A stretch of 35,188 nucleotides of DNA from a virus: positions 1-35,188 of IMG/VR virus record IMGVR_UViG_3300032116_009995; one strand, 5' to 3'. The position numbers and the translations under genes were made by a program. Below, in pieces: positions 6,440 to 15,500 of this stretch; the first letter of the stretch is position 1, and every line of letters starts with the position of its first letter. Under the pieces are notes generated by a model. It did not search any database, was not told the origin of the DNA, and saw only the letters and a program-made list of their open reading frames with translations.

Positions 6440-7857
6440 AAAAGAAACTGAGAAGAAAACTCTTTATAAGCTTCTTCAGCTTTATCATACATATCTAAAG
6501 CAATAAGGGTTTCTCTGGCTTGATCTGGGTTAATTAAGTTTAACCCAGCCAAAGACCAGTTCCACAGAGGTGCAGAAGCTCCTATATATTCTTCATAATT
6601 AAGACTTGAAGGTATTGTATGCTGACACAAAGATAAAATATCTTTTACAAATTCTGTAGAAGATTCTTCTGATTTCATATATTTCCAAAAATCGGTATCT
6701 GATCTTCCACCTTTATAATGCATAACTAAAAAATCACAATAGTCATCGTAAAGTTTTCCCATTTTTTTATTGTAAAATTTTCTATTTATTTCTGTGTTAG
6801 TTTTTTCAACCGTTTGAGTCAAATAATCGTAACAAAAAACCAACAATTGAAGAGTTGTTCCATGTATAGATGTAGCTTCTAAAGGCTCGCTAAAAGCTCC
6901 AGCAAGTCCCAAAGATAGACAATTGTTTTTCCACAGCTCTTCTGCTCTTCCAGAATCAAATTTTATAAGCTTTATTGGTTTTATCTCTCTGCCTAAAACT
7001 TTTTCTACTTCTTCTTGGGCTTTTGTTTCATCTGTATGTTCGCTACTAAAAACATATCCAGCCCCTCTTCTACTTTGTAAAGGGACATTCCACATCCAAC
7101 CGTGATCTAGAGCATGCGCTGTAGTGACAGGTTCATAATTAACACCCTCTTCATAATCTAAAAGAAAAGGAAGAGCTCTATCTACTGGCAAATGTTTTTT
7201 ATAGTGCTTCCATTTATAGCCAAGTTCTTTCATTAAAACTCTTCCAAAACCAGTGCAATCTATAAAAAAGTCTCCTTCTACTTCTGACCCGTCTTCTATC
7301 TCTACACTAGTAATGTTTCCAGATGAATTTATGTTTACTTTTTTAACTATAGAATCTATACAAGATACAAAATCTCCTATAACTAAAGACTTTAAATATT
7401 TTCCGACTTTGTTACCATCAAAATGCAAAGCTCCACCATAAGGAGGCATTCTCTCTATTTCATAAGATTGACCTATGTATGAAGCTAAATGTATTTTTTC
7501 TGATCCAAATTTAGATAAAACATAATTGAATATAATATCTGGAGACATAGTTTGTGTAGGACTGCCGTCTACAGGAGCAAAATACGAAGTTCCATCACCT
7601 TTCCAATTGACATGTCTAATACCCATTTTTCTAGTGCAGTCTGTATTAGCTGCAAAATCTTCTAGAGTAGTTCCTGGATCAAAATATTTACCCATGAGTA
7701 TGTCATAAAAAAGTCCAGTAGAAACTTCTCCAGCTCCAATAACACCTATTTTCGAGGATTCGATTACAATTATCTTGTGTTTATTAGGTTGAGATTTTGC
7801 AATAATATATGCAGCTAACCAGCCAGCTGTACCACCACCAACGATTACTATGTTCAT
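6436..7857 (-). CDS. Flavin-dependent tryptophan-halogenase-like protein
   Basis: 473 residues from the ATG at 7857. The open frame runs on to a TTG at 7878, but GGAAAGAAG lies just before 7857 and the ATG overlaps the upstream stop as ATGA, so 7857 is used. The FAD-binding GGGTAGW motif is at residues 7-13. K77, in RKMGIRHVNW, fits the position of the catalytic lysine of PrnA-type halogenases. The WMWNVP motif (about residue 260) matches the WXWXIP that marks this family and keeps NADPH-type monooxygenation out. GAFSEPLEATSIHG near residue 330 matches the glutamate-bearing flavin loop. By family it would chlorinate or brominate an aromatic substrate (often tryptophan, free or in peptides) with reduced FAD. 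No flavin reductase is visible nearby, so reduced flavin would come from the host. It is last in a long minus-strand block. Confidence 0.9.
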   Translation of the reverse strand: MNIVIVGGGTAGWLAAYIIAKSQPNKHKIIVIESSKIGVIGAGEVSTGLFYDILMGKYFDPGTTLEDFAANTDCTRKMGIRHVNWKGDGTSYFAPVDGSPTQTMSPDIIFNYVLSKFGSEKIHLASYIGQSYEIERMPPYGGALHFDGNKVGKYLKSLVIGDFVSCIDSIVKKVNINSSGNITSVEIEDGSEVEGDFFIDCTGFGRVLMKELGYKWKHYKKHLPVDRALPFLLDYEEGVNYEPVTTAHALDHGWMWNVPLQSRRGAGYVFSSEHTDETKAQEEVEKVLGREIKPIKLIKFDSGRAEELWKNNCLSLGLAGAFSEPLEATSIHGTTLQLLVFCYDYLTQTVEKTNTEINRKFYNKKMGKLYDDYCDFLVMHYKGGRSDTDFWKYMKSEESSTEFVKDILSLCQHTIPSSLNYEEYIGASAPLWNWSLAGLNLINPDQARETLIALDMYDKAEEAYKEFSSQFLF

Positions 7858-8927
7858 TGAGTGTTTTCTTCTTTCCAAGACTGTGCACAGAACATTAAAT
7901 TATCTTTTAATCTTTGGTTGTCTGGTTCTATATTAAGAGCATCTTGTGCATGCTGCAAAGCATCTTTATATTTTCCAAGGTTCCACGCTGCAATAGCAGC
8001 AAAATCATGAGGAGCAGCTCCCCAAGATTCAGCTTCGCAAAGATACTCAAGAGGTTTTTCTGTTATAGCTAAAGCTTGCTTTGCACATTCGTAAGAATTT
8101 TTCCAATCCTTACGCTCATAGTACATTTTTGTTAAATCTACCCAAGGCTCTCTTCTTCCAGGCGCTTGATCGATTGCCTTACGGAACCAGAACTCTGCTT
8201 CAGCTGGAACGCTCTTTCCAATAAAACGCATTGAAGCAGCTCTTTCTGGTGCCCAATGTGCTGTAGGAAGCTCTAAATGTCTCTTAAGTTCTCTAGCAGC
8301 TTCTTCATATTGACCGTAGAAATACAACTCTCTTCCATAATAAAAAGCATTTCGATCATTCCATGGATCTTCTTTTACAGATAAAGCAAGCAAAGGAAGG
8401 TACTGAGAACGAGATTTACTTGGGTCTGGATGATGATGAGTTTCTATTGCATCTGTCCACTCTTGAACTTCTTCCATTCCATAAACATATAAACACTCAT
8501 GAACTGGATGACGCCAACGATACCCTTTACGAGTGTGAATGTGGTCGTAACTAAATTCAAGTCCAGGTGTTCCGTCTTCATTAAAAGACCATATGTGTTT
8601 GTATCTAGGTCTTGTCACCCCGCGTTTCCATAGGTCTTCTAAAGGCTCTCTCCAGTTTGGAGTTATAACTTCATCCATATCAAGAGATATACACATATCA
8701 ATAAAATCTGGAAGTAAAGCTAGTGCAGCATTTCTAGCGTCATCAAAACGCCACGGGGCTACTTTTATATTGTGAACAACAATTCCAAGTTCTCTAGCAC
8801 GCTCTACAGTTCCGTCTGTTGACCCAGTATCAGCAATCATTAAGTAATCGGCATCTTTAGCAGCTTCAAACCATTTATCAACAAATTGACGCTCATTTAG
8901 CGCGATTGTGTATATAGCTGTTTTCAC
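7854..8927 (-). CDS. GT2 glycosyltransferase with TPR repeats
   Basis: 357 residues. The N-terminal GT-A domain has TIALNE at 7-12, the nucleotide-binding DTGSTDGT at 33-40, and the metal-binding D83-M-D85-E86. HPVHECLY and ETHHHPD follow, as in GT2 proteins that act on proteins or lipid carriers. From about residue 190 the chain is helical with TPR-like pairs (YEEAARELKRHLEL, AEFWFRKAIDQAP, YKDALQHAQDAL), a protein-binding scaffold. The GT2-TPR combination is common in phages and bacteria that glycosylate proteins. GTG at 8927 lies against the methyltransferase stop. It is in the same operon as the halogenase downstream and the methyltransferase upstream. The sugar and acceptor are unknown. 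Confidence 0.88.
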   Translation of the reverse strand: MKTAIYTIALNERQFVDKWFEAAKDADYLMIADTGSTDGTVERARELGIVVHNIKVAPWRFDDARNAALALLPDFIDMCISLDMDEVITPNWREPLEDLWKRGVTRPRYKHIWSFNEDGTPGLEFSYDHIHTRKGYRWRHPVHECLYVYGMEEVQEWTDAIETHHHPDPSKSRSQYLPLLALSVKEDPWNDRNAFYYGRELYFYGQYEEAARELKRHLELPTAHWAPERAASMRFIGKSVPAEAEFWFRKAIDQAPGRREPWVDLTKMYYERKDWKNSYECAKQALAITEKPLEYLCEAESWGAAPHDFAAIAAWNLGKYKDALQHAQDALNIEPDNQRLKDNLMFCAQSWKEENTQ

Positions 8928-9514
8928 TATACTACCTTTCTATACCAAGCTTGATATTCTTGAAAAATAAGTCTAAGTCTATCTCTATAGATACTTGAAA
9001 AAGAATCTATCGCCATTTTAGGTTCATTTTGAGGCCCAAGCTGTGCTGACCATTCATAGTCATCAAAAGCTATGATTCCACCAACATTCAAACATTCATA
9101 AGAATTTACGGCATCTTTTATAACACCATAAGCAGTATGATCCCCATCTACATATATAAAATCAAATTTTTCAGTGTTGTATTTAAAAAAATGGTCACTA
9201 GTTGCCTTATATTTTATTATTTTTCCACTGTCTCTAGCTTCCTGTGTTTTTCTGTCATACTCTTTTTCTACATCATTCCAGTCCCATTGTTTATGTAAAG
9301 GCTCATCAGAACCTTCCCATGTATCTATATCAATTAATTTTGAGTCTTTATGGGTTAATAAATTTTGATAAAGCCACATAGAAGCATCTCCTGTATATGC
9401 TCCTACCTGTAAAAAATTTACTGGTTTATCTTTATAATCTTTTAAAAGATGAGCAACAAAATTTTCCATGCCGTCAGATAAAAACCAATTTGGGTAATAT
9501 TTTGTCTCTTCCAT
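8927..9514 (-). CDS. Class I SAM-dependent methyltransferase
   Basis: 195 residues. VNFLQVGAYTGDASMWL (residues 32-48) is the glycine-rich SAM-binding loop, KLIDIDTWEG the second strand, and FIYVDGDHTAYGVIKDA (about 117-133) the motif typical of the Methyltransf_24 subgroup. GGIIAFDDYEW closes the core. These enzymes modify many small molecules and sugars, so the target cannot be read from the sequence. The ATG at 9514 follows an AAGAGAAAAG element. It is the first of three enzyme genes at the 3' end of the fibre gene block and is separated from the CBM-like protein gene by 25 bases, so it is probably co-transcribed with the tail genes and with the glycosyltransferase and halogenase. Confidence 0.85.
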   Translation of the reverse strand: MEETKYYPNWFLSDGMENFVAHLLKDYKDKPVNFLQVGAYTGDASMWLYQNLLTHKDSKLIDIDTWEGSDEPLHKQWDWNDVEKEYDRKTQEARDSGKIIKYKATSDHFFKYNTEKFDFIYVDGDHTAYGVIKDAVNSYECLNVGGIIAFDDYEWSAQLGPQNEPKMAIDSFSSIYRDRLRLIFQEYQAWYRKVV

Positions 9515-9539
9515 CTTTTCTCTTTCTTATTATACTAGT

Positions 9540-10166
9540 TTAGTACGGTGTTCCTCCGCTAAAACTACCATGAGATGCTCCAGTCCAAAAGCCGCCACTC
9601 GAGCCATCAAAATAACTTCCTACAGAGTTGGCTTTTTCTACCATAATAGAGTCTACATAGTAAATATCTCCAGAAGTAGTTGAAGAAGTAGATACTCGTA
9701 TAATAAAATAATCTGCAACTGAGTTTCTAGTAAATGTACCAGAAATTCTTGTCCAGTTCCCATTATCACTCAAAGAAGTTGTTCCTACATTGCCGCTAGA
9801 TACTGTCCCACTAGCAGCAAGACTTTCATATTGAAGATGTCTTAAAAAGTAATTTGAAGTAGTAGCTCCAGTTCCTAATTTTATATACGCACTTACTACA
9901 TATGTACCTTGACCTCCTAAGAAAGGTATTCTAGAAGTTGTTTGAAATCCACTTGCAGAAGTATTAGTAACTTGAAGCGCCGCTGATCCAGTATTTGATT
10001 CTGAAGTTACTCTTGTGAGAGTTGCGCCTCCAACTGACCCCCACCCAGAAGCGTCTACCTCAAAAGAAGGATTAGAAATATAATTTATTCTATAACCAAG
10101 AGCTATAGCTTCTGCAGGATTTTTAAGTGATCCAGCTCCGCTAAGTATTCCTACTGTACTTGGCAT
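9540..10166 (-). CDS. Phage tail protein with CBM4/9-like jelly-roll domain
   Basis: 208 residues. NYISNPSFEVDASGW (about residues 28-42) opens a beta-sandwich of the carbohydrate-binding-module 4/9 type, with SNTGSAALQVTN, YVVSAYIKLG and a terminal VDSIMVEKANSVGSYFDGSSGG. The last motif is one I associate with minor tail proteins of actinophages. The fold would bind host glycans. The ATG overlaps the upstream TAA as TAATG, so it is translationally coupled to the collagen-like gene before it. It has no collagen repeat of its own, unlike most of its neighbours, and may be an accessory receptor-binding or fibre-tip protein. Confidence 0.8.
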   Translation of the reverse strand: MPSTVGILSGAGSLKNPAEAIALGYRINYISNPSFEVDASGWGSVGGATLTRVTSESNTGSAALQVTNTSASGFQTTSRIPFLGGQGTYVVSAYIKLGTGATTSNYFLRHLQYESLAASGTVSSGNVGTTSLSDNGNWTRISGTFTRNSVADYFIIRVSTSSTTSGDIYYVDSIMVEKANSVGSYFDGSSGGFWTGASHGSFSGGTPY

Positions 10167-11434
10167 TAGCTAAGCGCCAAGTCTCCAGTAAGCAACCACT
10201 CGTTTGTCCCCAATTTAATTATAGAAGCGGTTGAGTACTGGGCTCTAAGTTTTGCGGTAGGAGTAGCTCTTACTGTTACTCCAGTATCTCCAACTACAGT
10301 AACTTGTCCAGATCCATATTGAACAATATCTACTCTTTGACCAACACTGTATGCTGCAGAAGAGTTTAGAGGAACAACAATATTCATTGCACTTGATTTT
10401 GTGCATTGAATAAGAGCACCAGCATCAGTTAGCAAAAGGGTGTATGTATCACCTTGAGCATTAATAGTTTGAGCTGTATCCCATTGGCCTGTTGCACCCG
10501 TAGCACCAACAGCACCAGTTGGACCTGTTACGGATGGACCAGTCGGCCCAGTCGGACCCGTAGGGCCAGTTACTGTAGAAGCAGCTCCTGTTGGCCCAAT
10601 ATTTCCTTGTGCACCTGTCGCTCCTGTAGGACCAGTTGGGCCTGTATCACCAGTAGCACCAGTAGGTCCACCAGAAGGACCAGTAGATCCTGTTGGACCA
10701 GTTGGTCCAGTCACTCCTGGGCCAGTTGGTCCAGTTACTCCTATGGGTCCTGTGGCACCAGAAAACTTTCCAGCATTAGCCCACTCTGAATTTAAATCGC
10801 TCCATATATATAAATCTTCACCTACTACATACGAGTCTCCTATATTACCTGTTGGATTATCTGCTTGTAGAAGGCCAAGGCTTGCATAAGTACCTAACAC
10901 AGTAACGCCAGATCCTTGCGGACCTGTTGGTCCACTAACTCCTTGAGGTCCTGTTGGTCCTAGTGGTCCAGTTGGTCCAGTAGGTGCAACAGTTGCTATT
11001 GTGTTAAAACCAGAACCTGTATAAAAACTTACAGCATTAGTTAAGCTATTTACCCACATATCTCCAACAGCTGGAAACCCTGGTGCTGTTGATGCATATG
11101 TAACATTTGCTCTACCAGTACTTTCAAATACTGCAGAAGCAGAAAAAGCTACATCCGAAGTGCTAGCTGCAACATAAATTTTATCTCCTACAGTTAGAGC
11201 AAATCTAAATGTCTCAAACGACTGTCCAACACTAACTTGAAGAGAATTTACAATATAAACTCTTAAAGATGGATCTCCACCAGAATCTACTGGTTCAATG
11301 TAAACAGTAGCGCCAGCAGTTACGCCTCCTTTATTAGTTATAATAACTGAAGCAACGCAAGTTACATCTGATGTAGCCATTAGTGACAATGCATTAGCTG
11401 CTGGAGTAGATACACCTAATCTTTTTGCTGGCAT
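10166..11434 (-). CDS. Collagen-like tail fibre protein with capping C-terminus
   Basis: 422 residues in three parts. The N-terminal beta domain (1-125) starts [15 protein letters not shown] and holds [17 protein letters not shown]; the same domain begins the next gene upstream. A Gly-X-Y tract rich in GPT and GAT triplets follows, broken by a short globular insert ([19 protein letters not shown] and a [14 protein letters not shown] segment). The C-terminal domain (about 320-422), [15 protein letters not shown] to [12 protein letters not shown], is closely matched by the end of the 626-residue protein encoded at 22817-24697. The triplets should form a triple helix, with the end domain as trimerisation or receptor-binding cap. 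A strong AAGGAG precedes the ATG. Confidence 0.85.
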   Translation of the reverse strand: MPAKRLGVSTPAANALSLMATSDVTCVASVIITNKGGVTAGATVYIEPVDSGGDPSLRVYIVNSLQVSVGQSFETFRFALTVGDKIYVAASTSDVAFSASAVFESTGRANVTYASTAPGFPAVGDMWVNSLTNAVSFYTGSGFNTIATVAPTGPTGPLGPTGPQGVSGPTGPQGSGVTVLGTYASLGLLQADNPTGNIGDSYVVGEDLYIWSDLNSEWANAGKFSGATGPIGVTGPTGPGVTGPTGPTGSTGPSGGPTGATGDTGPTGPTGATGAQGNIGPTGAASTVTGPTGPTGPTGPSVTGPTGAVGATGATGQWDTAQTINAQGDTYTLLLTDAGALIQCTKSSAMNIVVPLNSSAAYSVGQRVDIVQYGSGQVTVVGDTGVTVRATPTAKLRAQYSTASIIKLGTNEWLLTGDLALS

Positions 11435-11446
11435 TTATCTATCTCC

Positions 11447-12589
11447 TTAAATGCTATTCAATGATTTATGGGTAATGGTACCAACCATACCAGCGTGAAC
11501 ACTACATATATATCTGTAACCGCCAGAAGCTGCTGCTATAGGAACATTCCAATAAAGAGTTCCAGCAACTTTACCTTGAGCGCTAGCATCAGTTGTAACA
11601 GTTCCAGCAGAATCAACATGTATTAGTCCTGTAGAAATATCAGCAAAACCAGATCCAGTATCTGCTTGTAACTTAAAAGGATGTCCAGCATTAGCTAGAT
11701 TAAAAGCTATTGTAGCTCCGCCAAGAGCAAAAATAGTTGGGTTATCACCAGTGTAATGACTATTAAAGTTATATGCTGTAGTTCCATTATTGCTTACAGC
11801 TAATCTTGCAATAGCAGAATAGGCAACTTCATCGATAGTTATTGATGCTGCAGTTGCATCTGATGTTCCGCTAAAAGTAGAAGCCCCTGTTGCACCCGTC
11901 GCACCAGTCGCTCCCGTAGGGCCAGTTGGTCCTGTAGCACCTTCTGTTCCACCAATACCTGCTGGTCCCGTTGGACCAGTAGCGCCAGCAGCTCCAGTGG
12001 CTCCTGTAGGCCCACCTGACGGGCCAGTTGGACCTTGAGGACCAGTTGGGCCAGTAGCTCCAGTACCAGCTCCAGTTCCTACTTCTTCCCATGCGGTAGA
12101 TGTTTTTACTTCTAAAGCATCGGTTTCTGTGTTAAATCTTACATATCCAGCTTCTGCAGATGCTGGTCTTTGAGCAGTAGTTCCAGATTCTAAATAAATA
12201 GTATTGTTATCACCACGAATTACTTTATTAGTAAAAGTTTGAGCTATATTTTCTGGAAGAGCAGAATCTTCTTGAGCTATACCATTTACACTAAAAGAAG
12301 TTGTGTCAACACTTGATCTAACATAAAGAATGTCTCCAGAGTTAACAGCAAATCTAAAAGTTTCAAAAGAGCTGTTTAGAGGTATAGCAAGATTAAATGC
12401 AATATACGCATATTGAGTAGATATAACAGCATTAGCAGGTACTACCCAAATACTAACTTTACATGCAGGAGTTGCTGAAATTGCTTTACTAGCAGCTACA
12501 ACAGAAACTAAGTAAGGACTACTAAATGTTAATAAAGCTGTATCAGTATTAGCATCAGGATTTGATAAACCAAGTCTTTGTATCGGCAT
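11447..12589 (-). CDS. Collagen-like tail fibre with C-terminal cupredoxin-like domain
   Basis: 380 residues. The N-terminal domain (1-130) starts [14 protein letters not shown] and shares [18 protein letters not shown] with the neighbouring fibre protein. A GPTGP-type tract spans about 175-240. The last 138 residues look like a cupredoxin: [16 protein letters not shown] supplies a likely His ligand, and [15 protein letters not shown] supplies Cys, His and Met in C-X2-H-X2-M spacing, the spacing of amicyanin. The two ends of the protein are thus an anchor and a putative copper-binding domain. I recall related sequences in virion proteins of marine phages, but the copper has not been shown here. 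AGGAGG lies directly before the ATG. Confidence 0.8.
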   Translation of the reverse strand: MPIQRLGLSNPDANTDTALLTFSSPYLVSVVAASKAISATPACKVSIWVVPANAVISTQYAYIAFNLAIPLNSSFETFRFAVNSGDILYVRSSVDTTSFSVNGIAQEDSALPENIAQTFTNKVIRGDNNTIYLESGTTAQRPASAEAGYVRFNTETDALEVKTSTAWEEVGTGAGTGATGPTGPQGPTGPSGGPTGATGAAGATGPTGPAGIGGTEGATGPTGPTGATGATGATGASTFSGTSDATAASITIDEVAYSAIARLAVSNNGTTAYNFNSHYTGDNPTIFALGGATIAFNLANAGHPFKLQADTGSGFADISTGLIHVDSAGTVTTDASAQGKVAGTLYWNVPIAAASGGYRYICSVHAGMVGTITHKSLNSI

Positions 12590-12598
12590 CTTGGCCTC

Positions 12599-15500
12599 CT
12601 ATGCCTGAGCTTCAGACCATGACATCTTAGCTGATGTTAGCGTTGTGTTACCAGTTAATCTAGATACTGCAATAGTTAAAATATCTGGACCATCTGGATA
12701 GATGCTGTCACCGCCAAGAATAGAGTTTGATAACTCGAACAAAGAGCTAACATCTACAGTTGTTGTATCTTCAGCTCCACTAGCACCACCAGCTGCTTTA
12801 AAGTTATAAACCTGAACACCTCCAGAAACAGTATCGGATGCCGTATGTTCAACAATCTGAGTTAGTGAAGGAGCATCTACAGAAGTAAAGTTTAGGTTAT
12901 TCAAACGAGGGTTTAAAAGAAGTTTAGCGTCAACTAACTGAGTTGTTGATATGCCAATTTCTTTCAAACGAAGCTGCATTCGGTTAATAACATCTCTATC
13001 TCCAAGTTTTCCTGTCAAACCGCTAGAAACAGAAGGAGAAAGACGAAGAGAGATAAGAGGCTGATAGTTAGGTCCAGAACTATTGTTAAGAGATCCGTCT
13101 GGATACAAGAAATACTGATATTGAGTATTTCCTTGAGAAGTAAAATTAAGAACTTCAGCTACTGCAAGACCATTTTCTGTTACAGTTGTTTGAGCTGTTC
13201 CAGCTTTAGTAACAGTAAATGTAGTTGCATTAGTTACAGTTACTGTATATGTACCATTTACATCAAGAAGATTAGCATTAGTTATGCCATAAATTCCAAC
13301 ATACATACCATTAGAAAGTCCGTGGTTTGTGTTAGTTACAACAGTAACTGTTGTACCAGCTCTGGCTACAGTTCCTCCTACAGATATAGGTGAAGCAAAT
13401 GGTGTCAAATGAATCAAGTTAGATGAATTAACAAAAGCTTTATATTTAGTGCTATTTGTTAAATAAGACAAAGTATTTGTGCCTACTACCTGAGTTGCTG
13501 GATTAAGTGTATTAGTTCCCGGGAATCCGTTAGGAGCAATTGATTGGAACTGTAAAACATCTCCTGTTCGAAAACCGTGTGTTTGTACAGTAATTAAATC
13601 GTTTGCAAGATTTATTCCAGTAGAAGAAAACAACTTTGTGGTAGTTCCTGAAATATTTAATGTCTGGCTACCTTGAGTAAAGAGGTAAGCATTGTCGTCA
13701 TCAAAACGGCCATCCATCATAACCGAAGTACCCCAGTGGAATAGGTATGGGATATAGGTTGGATTTAGATAAGTAACAACCTCATAGCGAGCTGGCAAGT
13801 TACCAGAGCGGAAGTATGATTCATACAAGTTATTGTTGTGAACAAACTCGTGAACATACTGAACCTGACCATCGGTTGTTTTAAAACCAAAGCGAATCTT
13901 ACCCGCACCGTACCAAGAGTAATCGATATAAGCCATCTGAATCTTGCTTAGATCTAGGTTGTAACCAGTAGGTCCAGATCCATCGCATGGATCCAAAGAA
14001 AAATTCTCTTGAGGAATTCTTGTATCAACTGTCTTAGTCATGATAATACCTGATTTAGCAGGAGTAAAGGAGTGAGTAGATGTTGTTCCAACTGAAGAAA
14101 TATCCACAACTCCTACAGAATCTGGGGAAGCTTTTAATCTAAAAGAGTTATTATTAATTAGATCTATGTAGTAAGTTCTTCCGTTGATAAGACCGCCAAT
14201 AGGTTCTCCGTCAATAGAGTTATAAACTACTGGCAAGAGATTAGAAAAACCATGTCCAACAAGCTGGAATGTGTCTGTAGATGTTCTAACAACTCCAGTA
14301 GTTCCATTGCCTGGATCAAACTCTTTTTCTGTTCCAGAAGCACCTTTATATTCAGGACGAACAGACATACGAGTATTGCTTGTAATCTGAACTACTCTAT
14401 ATGATTGACCACGCATAACAATATAGTCCCCGACTGTAAGCTGGGCTTGGAAACTTGTATTAGTTCCAAAAATCAGTTCTGATCCTTGAAGAGCTGAAGC
14501 TGTACCAGCTAATTGTTGAGTAGAAGATCTACGAACTGCATAAAGTTTTTGTCCATCATACTCAAAGAACATGCCGTTCTGGAAGTCAAACATACCTGTA
14601 CGAACGGCTCCATTTGCCCATGCAGTTACAAAGAACTGAGGGAAACCATATGATCTATTTTCTACAATTGGACTGTTTGATACCATTCTAAATGTAGTTA
14701 AATCCACTACTGTTACTTGGAAATTTCCATTGTATACAGTGGAAGTGTTTCCATTAGAATCTTTTGCCTCACTTACTGTAATAGTAAGACCTGAAATCAA
14801 ACCGTGAGGTCTGCGGGTCTTACATTCAATTGTTGTAGAGCTAAATTGAGTCATACTTTCAAGGTCAATTGAAGGCTTGAAGTTGATACCACAAGAGGTT
14901 TGTAGACCCTTACCTGACTGGTAACGGAAATATTTACGAGTCTGACGAACAATCTGACCCCAAGAAGTTCCAGCACCTACAGACATTTCAACACCACCAT
15001 CAAACGGACGATGTAGAGAGTAACCCTCTGGTCTTACATATACGAATGTTGGGTATGAGTAAGAGACAGCTGAGTATGCGTTTGCATATGGACGATCTAC
15101 AGTAATCTGAGTGTCAGATCCAATAGCTGTAATTCTACGAATAATAGGTCCGATTGGAGTAGTCTTTGTTAAAGTAAATCCAGATCCAGTACCTTGAGTT
15201 GTGAAATCCAAAGCTCCTGTGTTAGCTGTAGCATCAGCAGCAGAGTTGTGAAGTGTTATTTCACTTGAAGATACAGCACGAGTAAAGTAGTAGTATCCAT
15301 CAACTAAAGGACTTGGAGATACTCCACCGTTTGCTGCGTACACAATTGTGTCACCTGTAGCAAATCCATGAGCAGCTTTAGTGATACGGTTTGTAGTTGT
15401 ATTTACATCTGCTGCAGCAAAAGTTATAGCTGTAGTAGTATTTGATGGGAAAAGACGGAATCTGTCTCCTACTTTAAGAATCTTAGAAAATGAAGTACCA

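Noticed and set aside
7858-7878. TTG at 7878 as the halogenase start
   Set aside because: ATG at 7857 is coupled by ATGA to the upstream gene, has GGAAAGAAG before it, and opens directly with the FAD-binding strand.
10454-10789. Open frames on the plus strand opposite collagen-like genes (also 26983-27297, 27658-27897, 28708-29157), with Ser, Cys and Thr-rich translations
   Set aside because: They are the antisense of GPT/GAT repeats, which rarely produce stop codons on the other strand. They have no ribosome-binding sites and no domain sense.
13121-13393. Plus-strand Ser- and Cys-rich open frame within the 1935-codon gene
   Set aside because: It is antisense to repeat coding sequence, with no start signal and no recognisable protein.
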